A DNA stretch of 64,000 nt from Haloarcula regularis (lineage in GTDB: Archaea > Halobacteriota > Halobacteria > Halobacteriales > Haloarculaceae), in the NCBI RefSeq assembly GCF_029338315.1, contig NZ_CP119794.1, forward strand, positions 372,001 to 436,000, in the 5' to 3' direction. Positions 27,235 to 34,414 of the stretch are shown piece by piece. The translations under genes and the position numbers were made by a program. Position 1 is the first letter of the stretch, and each line of letters begins with the position of its first letter. The notes beneath the pieces are model-generated. The model was not told where the DNA came from, made no database searches, and worked only from the letters and a program-made list of their open reading frames with translations.

Positions 27235-27963
27235 TTACTGCGTCTGTGTGACCGCCGACTGCAGTCGACGGTCGGCCTCGTCGCGGTCCTCGGGGTAGCC
27301 GACGTCGATGCGCCAGCCGTCTATCGGAATCGCGTCGATGGTCCGTCCGGAGTGCAACAGGAGGTCGATGGCGTCGGACAGCTCGTACTCGCCGCGGTCC
27401 GAGGGCTGGACGAGGTGACAGGCGTGGAAGATGGCCGGCGAGAACGTGTAGAACCCGGTCATCACCAGGTTCGATGGCGGGTCGGCCGGTTTCTCGACGA
27501 CGGCGGTTATCTCGCCGAACTCGTTCGTGTCACAGACGCCGTAGCGGCTCGCCTCGTCCCAGGGAATCTCCTCGACGAGGAACGCGGCGTCCGCCCTGGC
27601 CTCGTGCTGGCGGTTGACGACGTCCGCTAGGTTCGCCCGGAAGACGTTGTCGCCCAGTATCAGCATGAAGTCGTCGTCGATGCGGTCCTCGACGGTCAGC
27701 AGGGCGTGGGCGAGGCCAGCCTGCTCGCGTTGGTGGGCGTACGTGATCGGGATGCCGACGTACTCGTCGCCGAAGTGACTGATGATGTCCTCCTTGCGAT
27801 AGCCGACGACGAGGTGAAACGCCGTCGCGCCCAGGTCGCGCAGCTGTTCGAAGCAGTCGGTCAGAATCGGGCGCCCGTCGATCTCGACCATGCCCTTGGG
27901 CTTGTCGTCGGTCAACGGGCGGAGCCTCGTCCCCTCACCGGCCGCGAGAATGACAGCGTCCAT
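27235..27963 (-). CDS. aglF: Sugar-1-phosphate nucleotidyltransferase, AglF type
   Basis: 242 aa, making NDP-sugar from NTP and sugar-1-phosphate (AglF is a UTP-glucose-1-phosphate uridylyltransferase in Haloferax). Signatures are VILAAGEGTRLRPLT and KPKGMVEIDGRPI at the N-terminus, VGYRKEDI, LILGDNVF with the metal-binding Asp, and VVEKPADPPSNLVMTG. The start follows a TTTATA box ~22-30 nt upstream (TACTTTATACC, minus strand), so the transcript is leaderless. An in-frame upstream extension is rejected on that basis. It supplies activated sugar to the locus. Confidence 0.85.
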   Translation of the reverse strand: MDAVILAAGEGTRLRPLTDDKPKGMVEIDGRPILTDCFEQLRDLGATAFHLVVGYRKEDIISHFGDEYVGIPITYAHQREQAGLAHALLTVEDRIDDDFMLILGDNVFRANLADVVNRQHEARADAAFLVEEIPWDEASRYGVCDTNEFGEITAVVEKPADPPSNLVMTGFYTFSPAIFHACHLVQPSDRGEYELSDAIDLLLHSGRTIDAIPIDGWRIDVGYPEDRDEADRRLQSAVTQTQ

Positions 27964-28006
27964 GGGCTGGATACCAGCAGACCGGTATAAAGTATACGTC
28001 CGCTTC

Positions 28007-28866
28007 TCAGGCACTGATGTCGCGTTGCTGGTCGCCAACCGAGATGATGTCTCGCGCCACCTCGAAGGTGGCAAACGAGCGCTGGGAGTGGAAGACGAGT
28101 TCGCCGACCCGCTGGACGAGCTGGGCGTTGTCCTGCACCGGGGTCTCGCGGTCGAGATAGAGGTTGTCCTCCATCCCGGTCCGCACGTGTGCGCCGTAGA
28201 AGGTGGCGATGGTGGTCAGGGGGTACTGGTTGGGGCCGCTCGCACTCACGAGGACGTTGGCCTGGTCGGGCGGCATCGAGCAGCGCCAGCAACACCTGTG
28301 GCGTCGCCACCGTCCCGTCGCGCGCCCCGATTTTGAGCGTCAGGAGCGGATCGGATTCGACGACGTTGGACCGAACGAGTCGGTACACCTCGTTGAGGTC
28401 CCGCCCGCTGGTCACGAGCAGGTTGGGCTTGACGTCCCGGTCCCGGAAGCTCCTTGAGGAACCGGTCGACGTCGCGGCGGTTCACCGTGCTGACCCCGCG
28501 GTGCCCGTACTGCTCTGGACCGACCCGCACCTCCGCGATGTCCGGCCGCGGGCCCTGGTCGATGACGTCGAGGTAGTCACCCAGTTCGGTGTCCGGGCCG
28601 ACGCCGTACTCGACCAGCACGTCGGTCGTCTGGGCCCTGATGGCGCGTGCGACCGCGGGCAGGCGCCTCGGCTCCGGCGTCCCGTCGTCGCTCCGACCGT
28701 GGACGTGTGCGATGCTGACCCCCTGCAGCTGGCCCTCGTAGACGGCTGTTGCGATCTCCTCGGGCGTCACGGGTACGTAACTCGTCTGTTCGTCTGGCTC
28801 GCGGTAGCCGGTCGGTGCGAGGCTGAGAATCAGATCGTCGCCTCGCAGATAGTCGTGGTAAGTCAT
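28007..28866 (-). pseudogene. Beta-keto acid cleavage enzyme (BKACE, formerly DUF849), two frame breaks
   Basis: BKACE enzymes are Zn-dependent and transfer an acetyl unit from beta-keto acids to CoA thioesters. The N-terminal frame has the family pattern: LILSLAPTGYREP, VSIAHVHGRSDDG with the Zn His pair, and DIAEVRVGPEQYG. The frame changes near 28450-28458 (to FRDRDVKPNLLVTSGRD) and again near 28268-28276 (to MPPDQANVLVSASG), ending VGDQQRDISA at 28007. A repeat of ATGCC at the second break suggests a slippage deletion. Two breaks in ~290 codons make true decay likelier here than elsewhere. Confidence 0.72.
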
Positions 28867-28917
28867 CGTTTCGTCGAGTCCCCCAGGCAGGAACTGATAC
28901 CGGTGGCTAGGCCAGAA

Positions 28918-28931
28918 CGGGGTATTGTTAT
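28918..28931 (-). promoter_or_regulatory. ATAACAA-type promoter element, BKACE gene
   Basis: Minus-strand ATAACAATACCCCG, identical to the flippase element. It lies ~52-65 nt before the ATG, implying a short leader here. Confidence 0.42.
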
Positions 28932-28970
28932 TAGGTGCGTATCCGGCGGCGCGCGGTCCACGACGGCGCG

Positions 28971-29180
28971 TTACTGTTTCAGTTCACAGAGCGCGCGCTT
29001 TCCGACGACGATGAACTCCTCTTCGCCGAGCTGGGACTCGTCGGCCGGGAGAAAGATGTACTTCGAGTCCGTGGCCGATTCGATGACCGTGAGCTCCTCC
29101 ATCTCGTACCCGAGGTGCTTCTCGGGGTGCGGGTCGTCGGGGACGTCGTCCCAGCTTGTCTCCTCACCGAGCTGTGCCAT
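28971..29180 (-). CDS. Small conserved-looking haloarchaeal protein, 69 aa
   Basis: MAQLGEETSWDDV... is strongly acidic and ordered, with ELTVIESATDSKYIFLPADE and FIVVGKRALCELKQ, resembling small haloarchaeal proteins built on a single beta-sheet domain. No family name assigned with confidence. The ATG at 29180 follows GGGAGG; a 28-codon ORF starting at 29276 ends TGA four bases before it. Confidence 0.55.
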   Translation of the reverse strand: MAQLGEETSWDDVPDDPHPEKHLGYEMEELTVIESATDSKYIFLPADESQLGEEEFIVVGKRALCELKQ

Positions 29181-29850
29181 GTCTTCAGGCCTCCCTGGCA
29201 TCGGCCTGCCAGGGCCGCTGATCGATGCGAGTAAGTCCAACTTTACGCCGCCCACCGGTTCGTCCACGTCGGTCCATATCGCGGAAAGAACATACTACCT
29301 GAAAAGGATTTGCGTCAAAGTACCAGCCAACTGCTGACAGTATACTATCTTGTACATCCCAGATACGTACCAGTCTGGCATCGGGTGGTCGGTCGCCGGT
29401 GCGCGCTTCGTCCGACAGACGAACGGTCTACAACCCTCGATAACGTGGTAAGTCCAGATTACTGGACCTAAACGGATAGAACGGGGAGGCTGTTCGGCCC
29501 CGGCCGCCGAGGCGCTCGCTCTCGCCCGCCGAGGATCGACCGAGCCACAGAACTGCGGTCGACGCTCCCGGTTTGCACACGGACTCAGTCAGGTCGTCCT
29601 CGGCGTCTGGTATCGCTCTCAGGAACACACTGTGCGATGGGAGGGCGGGACGACACTCCTGTCTCTCGACGATAAGCTCGTACTTATCGTACCCGGGTAG
29701 CCGACTCTGAGCGGGTGCCCCGACCCCCCTGCGAGCAACCGTCGATTAGTTCGAATCAACCGACGTGAACGGTCACGAAACACCGGAATTACCGTCGAAA
29801 CGGTCTGCTACAGTTTTATCTATACCCTGGAAACTAGTCGAGCGAGACGA
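29181..29850. other. Non-coding stretch with two hairpins
   Basis: About 670 nt with no convincing gene apart from the short leader ORF near its left edge. Contains GTCCAG-ATTA-CTGGAC (29452-29467) and CGATAAG-CTCGTA-CTTATCG (29670-29689), two perfect inverted repeats that could be operators or RNA stems. The right end holds the promoter of the next gene (TTTTATCTATA, 29813-29824). Confidence 0.5.
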
Positions 29851-30384
29851 ATGGACAACTACAGCGGCACCGAATCTCCCATCGGAGCGTATCTGCCAAC
29901 TCCGGGACCAGAGAGTCGCATCGAGTTTTTCGTCCAGACGCTCGCTCCGGTCGAGAATCACGAGTCACAGGGACGGCTCGTCGATACGCTCACCGAACTC
30001 CAAGCGAACGAACGGCTGGGTGACGTGTGTGTGACGGTGTGGGGGAGGCGAATCTGTACGGAGGGACCGCTCGCCTCGCTCGACAGCGGCAAACACATCG
30101 TCGAAACCATCGGCGACTTCTTCGCGTTCGCGGCGGACGAAGACGTGAACATCTCTCCGCACTTCCGAATCAAGGATGTCGACTCGTCGATGACCGGACA
30201 GTCGTTCAGGAGTATCGTCCCACCGAGTCAGTGCACTGCGATGTACGAGGCAGACGAACTCGTGGGCGTCTTCCCCTGTATCATCGACGGCGAGTGCTAC
30301 ACAGTCAGGGACGCCGTCGAGATCCTGGAAGCCCGGGCGGATCAATCAACAGAACACGTCGCCGGGACGCCGGCGACAGAGTAA
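29851..30384 (+). CDS. Conserved haloarchaeal protein, HTH-like family
   Basis: 177 aa, soluble. Contains RIEFFVQTLAPVENHESQGRL-like N-terminus, VCVTVWGRRICTEGPL, a helical ADEDVNISPHFRIKDV segment and the terminal YTVRDAVEILEA. I recognise the pattern from many haloarchaeal proteins annotated as HTH-domain, but no DNA-binding helix is obvious. Start supported by TTTTATCTATA 27-38 nt upstream. Function unknown. Confidence 0.6.
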   Translation: MDNYSGTESPIGAYLPTPGPESRIEFFVQTLAPVENHESQGRLVDTLTELQANERLGDVCVTVWGRRICTEGPLASLDSGKHIVETIGDFFAFAADEDVNISPHFRIKDVDSSMTGQSFRSIVPPSQCTAMYEADELVGVFPCIIDGECYTVRDAVEILEARADQSTEHVAGTPATE

Positions 30385-30409
30385 GTTCCCCTCTCGGGGG
30401 ACACGCGTC

Positions 30410-30784
30410 TCAGACGCAGGCCGCCGCGTGATTGATAAAGAGCATCGTGTTGAGCACCGTCGCGGTCAGCTGGGGGATGGTGAATCCCACCAGTGCCGCG
30501 AGCGCGTACTTCACCGGAAGCCGCTCGACGACGCCGTAGAGGACCACCAGGGCACCCCCCTTCAGCAGTATCAGCCCCAGCCCGCCCATCCGTTCGATCG
30601 CCCACGCGGCGACCGGGTTCGCCTCCACGAAACAGAGCTGGAGACCGACGAGTGTGAGGACGGTATCTGCCGTGGCTGTCCCCAGCACCAGAGCCCAGAG
30701 TCCTCGTTCGAGAGACGAGACCCACCCCACGGGCGGCCGAACGTAGAACCAGCCGACGTTCACTGACCCTCGCTGGTCGGACAT
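30410..30784 (-). CDS. DUF5658-like small membrane protein
   Basis: 124 aa with about four hydrophobic segments (LWALVLGTATADTVLTLVGLQ-type TM1, LGLILLKGGALVVLYGVV, YALAALVGFTIPQLTATVL). The CFVEANPVAAWAIERMGGLG loop matches the NP-containing pattern of DUF5658 proteins. Convergent with the preceding gene. Function unknown. Confidence 0.6.
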   Translation of the reverse strand: MSDQRGSVNVGWFYVRPPVGWVSSLERGLWALVLGTATADTVLTLVGLQLCFVEANPVAAWAIERMGGLGLILLKGGALVVLYGVVERLPVKYALAALVGFTIPQLTATVLNTMLFINHAAACV

Positions 30785-30901
30785 ACCTCTTCATCGACAT
30801 GACACTACAAGGTAACGAGCTCAGTACCGGCGGAATCAAACCGTAACCTCGGATTACCAGCGCCCTATCGAATGAAGAGAACAGATGGGCCGGATAAGAC
30901 G

Positions 30902-31189
30902 TTACCTGGGGGTGAGGACCACGGACCGGTCGCCGGCGACCTCGGCCGTGTAACCGTCGATGGAGAAGGTGATCCGGAAGTCCTCGTCGGTATTCTGTGC
31001 TACGAGTTTGTTCAGCGCGTCCGTATCGATATCGTCTGCCAACGGGCCGACGTCCAACGGACTACACCCCTCTATCTCCGCGAGCATTCTGGCGATAGTC
31101 TGCGTCGCGAGTTGTTCGTTCGGAATATAACCCCGGTAGGCGCCGTGCTGACTGTCGATTCGTTCTGAGTTGGGCTTTGTTTCGGCCAT
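30902..31189 (-). CDS. HalOD1 output domain protein
   Basis: 95 aa, a stand-alone HalOD1 domain: helices with IARMLAEIEGCSPLDVGPLADDIDTD-like pattern, then strands DFRITFSIDGYTAEVAGDRSVVLTP. HalOD1 is a haloarchaeal domain presumed to be a signalling output; target unknown. Monocistronic. Confidence 0.75.
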   Translation of the reverse strand: MAETKPNSERIDSQHGAYRGYIPNEQLATQTIARMLAEIEGCSPLDVGPLADDIDTDALNKLVAQNTDEDFRITFSIDGYTAEVAGDRSVVLTPR

Positions 31190-31284
31190 GATACTACACT
31201 ACTGGATCGGCCAGTACCTGAGAGTAGTGTCCGTGAATATATAATCTTTGAGTAACCTGATACTGAGTGGGTAGTATCCGGCCC

Positions 31285-31872
31285 CTATCGCGAGGGCGTG
31301 TTCTCGTCTGCGGTGCGGCGACGGCCGCTCGTCGGGAGCCCCGGATGCCCGTCTCGCAGCCACAGGACCAGCGCCGTCCCCAGCAACAGCGCCTCGAACA
31401 CGATGTAGACGGGCCCGGCACTGCTCGTCAGCTCGCCGGTGAAATACGTCAGTAACTCGAGCGTCCGGCCGAGTATCGTCACCGGTTCAGACTCGGGCGC
31501 GGGGACGATCGGCCAGAGGAGGAAGCGGTACGCCACGTCGCCGCCCAGCAGCGCGGGGTAGGCCATGTCGCCCGGGAGGTGAAACAGGTAGCCGACGGCG
31601 AACGCCGTCCCGACGTCCCGTCGGCCGAGGTGTCGCGCGACCAGATACCCGACTACAACCACCGGCACGACGAACAACAGGGAGTGTCCGAGCGATCGCC
31701 CGCCAGGCAGCACACCGAGGCCCCATCCAAGCAGTTTGTCGACGAGATCAGGCAGCTGGGTCCCCAGCGCGAGGGCGACAGCCGCCGACGTCCGGACGCC
31801 CCGGCCGTCGCGTGCCCGCTGGAGGAGCGAGAACGCGATGTATCCGACGGCGAGATGTTCCCACGGCCACAT
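31285..31872 (-). CDS. YdjM/DUF457-like membrane-bound metal-dependent hydrolase
   Basis: 195 aa. The N-terminal EHLAVGYIAFSLL and ALGTQLPDLVDK give the early His and Asp, GRSLGHSLLFVVPVVV gives a His in the second TM, and GYLFHLPGDMAY the third metal site. About five TM segments. A hydrolase function is assumed for the family but not proven. Confidence 0.7.
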   Translation of the reverse strand: MWPWEHLAVGYIAFSLLQRARDGRGVRTSAAVALALGTQLPDLVDKLLGWGLGVLPGGRSLGHSLLFVVPVVVVGYLVARHLGRRDVGTAFAVGYLFHLPGDMAYPALLGGDVAYRFLLWPIVPAPESEPVTILGRTLELLTYFTGELTSSAGPVYIVFEALLLGTALVLWLRDGHPGLPTSGRRRTADENTPSR

Positions 31873-31940
31873 CAGGCAGTCACTTCCCCTCGTGACGACG
31901 GTCCTGGCTTGTTCACAGGCCTGCTACTACCGAGTCGCCA

Positions 31941-31949
31941 GTTGTTATA
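31941..31949 (-). promoter_or_regulatory. ATAACAA-type promoter element, YdjM-like gene
   Basis: Reads TATAACAAC on the minus strand. It is 23-31 nt before a GTG at 31918 that opens a 14-codon ORF ending TGATG on the hydrolase ATG. Confidence 0.4.
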
Positions 31950-32105
31950 GTGATACTACGCGTACGAACGTTGTATTCGTACCTTTCTGCAGGGTCTGAC
32001 GTTTGTTTACTCAGGAATAAATAAACTACCACGCCGGAAGAACACGGCCACTACTCGGCTATACGGTCTGAATTACTATGTCTTCGGCTGTCGTGGACTC
32101 GTGTA

Positions 32106-32225
32106 ATGCCAGAGTTCATTTCTGAAAGCGAGATGGAACGAATCGCCGAGTTCGCAAAGACGCCGGTCTACATGCGGAAACCGGAACAGCTCATGCCCGA
32201 ACAGAGCGCGGACGACGAGGAGTGA
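32106..32225 (+). CDS. 39-aa conserved-looking small protein
   Basis: MPEFISESEMERIAEFAKTP... ends EQSADDEE. Acidic, one predicted amphipathic helix, typical haloarchaeal composition. AATTACTATG (32071-32080) lies 26-35 nt upstream, the right place for a leaderless promoter. I recall similar tiny proteins in haloarchaea; no function known. Confidence 0.6.
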   Translation: MPEFISESEMERIAEFAKTPVYMRKPEQLMPEQSADDEE

Positions 32226-32265
32226 GAGACGCGACGCGGTGACCAGCGACGGCGGTAACGCGAAC

Positions 32266-32799
32266 TTACATTTCTTCGAAGCCGCCCGAGGCCCCTGACT
32301 GCTCCCGGTAATGGATGGCGGCGTGCACCGCAGTGAGCACCAGAAACGAGGCAACCACGACGAACGCGACGGCTGTCTCGCCGATGCCCAGGAAGCCCAG
32401 GCTCGTGAACGCGAGCAGGACGACGTTCGCTGCCGCGAGCACCATGTAGTAGAGGTACCACGGTCGCTCGTCGTTCTCGGTCCCGAGGTAAGGGTCGATC
32501 TCAGACGCCTGGTTCGAGAGCGCCACGTCTCCGGACTCGGAGTCGTACTCGATGAGTCCCGCTTCCGAGAGCTTGGGGATATGCGTTTGATAGAGCGATA
32601 CGTAGACCCGTTTTCGGTCCTGCGACGATAGTTTCTCGACGGTCGTGTCGTTCTCCCAGGCTGCGACCTCTTCGGCGAGTGCCGTCAGCTCGATGGGGCT
32701 CTCCTCAGTTCGCAGGTAGTGGAGCACGTAGCGGCGTCTCGGACTACTGAGGATGTCGAAGACACGGTCCCGCGAGAGTTCCGTATTATCAGTTGACAT
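32266..32799 (-). CDS. DUF7344-type winged-helix protein with two TM segments
   Basis: 177 aa. Residues ~8-100 form a winged helix (RDRVFDILSSPRRRYVLHYL, then KRVYVSLYQTHIPKLSEAGLIEYD), the pattern of DUF7344. Two TM segments follow (YLYYMVLAAANVVLLAFTSL and TAVAFVVVASFLVLTAVHAA), so it is a membrane-tethered putative regulator. Target unknown. Its long 5' region has no clear box at -26. Confidence 0.75.
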   Translation of the reverse strand: MSTDNTELSRDRVFDILSSPRRRYVLHYLRTEESPIELTALAEEVAAWENDTTVEKLSSQDRKRVYVSLYQTHIPKLSEAGLIEYDSESGDVALSNQASEIDPYLGTENDERPWYLYYMVLAAANVVLLAFTSLGFLGIGETAVAFVVVASFLVLTAVHAAIHYREQSGASGGFEEM

Positions 32800-33136
32800 T
32801 GGTTCCGTTCAAGTTCTCCTTGCCGTCCAGAGGCTGTCACTGGTTTGTCAGTGGCTACACGTACCCTCCTCCGGGTAATGCATTGTTACAACTACGTTAC
32901 CTGAGACCCTATGGGTAAATACGAATTAACGCTCACGTGCACGGTCATTAACGGGATTACCGGTCGGTAGCGTCGGGTAGCATTACTGAGGAGCAACCGT
33001 GTCTGTCGCACTCGAAAACGCGTGACTCGTCCCACGCTGCGTCCCGTCGGGCAGTACTCCCCCCAGTCCGCTGACCGACGGACGGACCTGCCGAGCGATG
33101 CATCCCTCCGCGACACGCGAGTCTCGGGGCCCGGAC
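32800..33136. other. Intergenic region upstream of the DUF7344 gene
   Basis: 337 nt. AT-rich tracts (TAAATACGAATTAACG near 32915) suggest a promoter with an untranslated leader of ~100 nt. A short inverted repeat CACTG...CAGTG lies near 32839-32853. No gene seen. Confidence 0.45.
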
Positions 33137-33334
33137 TTATCGCATCAGTTCGGAGAACACGAACGAGCCCTCCGTCGCGGACAGCCAGCGCGTCGCGCTC
33201 ATCTTCCCGCTCGAGTCGGTGTCGAATATCGTGCACCGATCGGGACGCTGCCGGGACCGTTCGATGACAGTCCGGCAGACTTCTTCGTCGTCGAGCACCC
33301 CTTCCGAGTTGCCATCCGTGTCAAACCGTGCCAT
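33137..33334 (-). CDS. Small DUF7511-like protein, 65 aa
   Basis: MARFDTDGNSEGV... carries RPDRCTIFD, TRWLSATEGSFVFSELMR, close to the PDECTIYP...W...GSFV..MR pattern of DUF7511 as I recall it. Soluble; function unknown. The start at 33334 is chosen over one at 33346 because of promoter spacing. Confidence 0.6.
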   Translation of the reverse strand: MARFDTDGNSEGVLDDEEVCRTVIERSRQRPDRCTIFDTDSSGKMSATRWLSATEGSFVFSELMR

Positions 33335-33366
33335 TCTTCTTCGCAAAGGAGTCTCCCCGTTGACGA

Positions 33367-33377
33367 CAAGGTTATTG
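33367..33377 (-). promoter_or_regulatory. CAATAACCTTG promoter element
   Basis: Minus-strand CAATAACCTTG, 33-43 nt before the ATG at 33334; identical to 25620-25630. Confidence 0.45.
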
Positions 33378-33847
33378 ACATACTGATAACAGTTAGGCCC
33401 GGTTTACGACACGATCAACGCATCGAACCCCTGGACGGTCGAGTGTGGGTGAGTCACAGTCAGCGCGTGCCGTTGGCTGTGATGCCTCTTCCTCCAGAGG
33501 GGTGTTTGCATCTTTCGGCTATAGTGAGCGAGATTTCTTAGAAGCGTTCGGAAATTTTGACCCATATACGAGACATATATATCCAAACGCAGTTTTAATA
33601 ATTGAGCATCCAGATAACATAACTAGATAAGTCTATAATGGGGCCATATTGGTGAAAAGCATAGCGAATTCCGTGTTCCTGTAACGTTCGAGGTTGTCGA
33701 CTCGGGTCGCGCGCCGCCGGCGCACGCGGCACTGAACTGCTCGGTGCGTGAGGGGCCACAGCATCACTCCCCGGGGCGCTTCATCGGGGGTATATGAAGA
33801 CGTCCCGAACGTATTCGGGTGGGTTCCTGCCCGGTGAAAGCCTAGTT
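33378..33847. other. Intergenic region with an AT-rich patch
   Basis: About 470 nt between the small gene and the nos operon. Bases ~33520-33690 are strikingly AT-rich compared with the rest of the window (ATATATAT, TTTTAATAATTG). No intact gene, terminal repeats or transposase motif recognised; may be a remnant of inserted DNA or a structural or regulatory region. Confidence 0.5.
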
Positions 33848-33862
33848 CCCCGTATATAGGGG
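33848..33862 (+). promoter_or_regulatory. Promoter of the halocyanin-nos operon
   Basis: CCCCGTATATAGGGG is a near-palindrome with a TATA core, 31-45 nt before the halocyanin ATG. Its symmetry could also serve a regulator of denitrification. Confidence 0.5.
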
Positions 33863-33892
33863 AGTCTCCCTCACGTCGAACTGTGAGGCATC

Positions 33893-34411
33893 ATGACCAC
33901 GCGTAGAACGTTCGTCCGTGGACTCGCCGTGTCGGCTGTCGGCGCAGGGATCGCCGGGTGCTCTTCCTCCGGTGGCAGCGACTCCGGGGGAAGCGACGCC
34001 GGTGGCAGCGACTCCGGCGGCTCCATCGAGACGGAGGAGGGTTCCGGCGGCGACGGCGACAGCGGTTCGGAGTTCGTCGAGGCGACGACGGTCGAGATGA
34101 CCGACGGCCTCGCCTACGAACCGAAGCAAGTGAAAGTCGAGGCGGGCACGACGCTCACCTTCGAGAACGTCGGCAGCATCGGCCACACGGTGACGGCCTA
34201 CGAGGACAAGATTCCGGACGGCGCCTCCTACTTCGCGTCCGGCGGCTACGACTCTGAACAGGCCGCGAAGGACGCCTACGGCGACGAACAGGGCGGTAAC
34301 ATCCCGAAGGGCGAGACCTACGAGGTCACCCTCGAGACGACCGGCACGTACGAGTACTACTGCATCCCCCACGAGATGAACGGGATGGTCGGTACCATCA
34401 AGGTGGTGTAA
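33893..34411 (+). CDS. Halocyanin (blue copper lipoprotein)
   Basis: 172 aa. Tat motif RRTFVRG, lipobox IAGC, then a Gly/Ser-rich linker. The C-terminal cupredoxin domain has type-1 copper ligands His98 (SIGHTV), Cys157, His160 and Met165 (YYCIPHEMNGMVG). It should carry single electrons at the outer membrane face; its place 3 nt upstream of nosZ suggests it is the electron donor to nitrous-oxide reductase. Confidence 0.88.
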   Translation: MTTRRTFVRGLAVSAVGAGIAGCSSSGGSDSGGSDAGGSDSGGSIETEEGSGGDGDSGSEFVEATTVEMTDGLAYEPKQVKVEAGTTLTFENVGSIGHTVTAYEDKIPDGASYFASGGYDSEQAAKDAYGDEQGGNIPKGETYEVTLETTGTYEYYCIPHEMNGMVGTIKVV

Positions 34412-34414
34412 CCT

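Noticed and set aside
33445..33630. 61-codon ORF in the AT-rich patch
   Set aside because: No recognisable motif, promoter or conservation clue; could be chance in a low-GC stretch.
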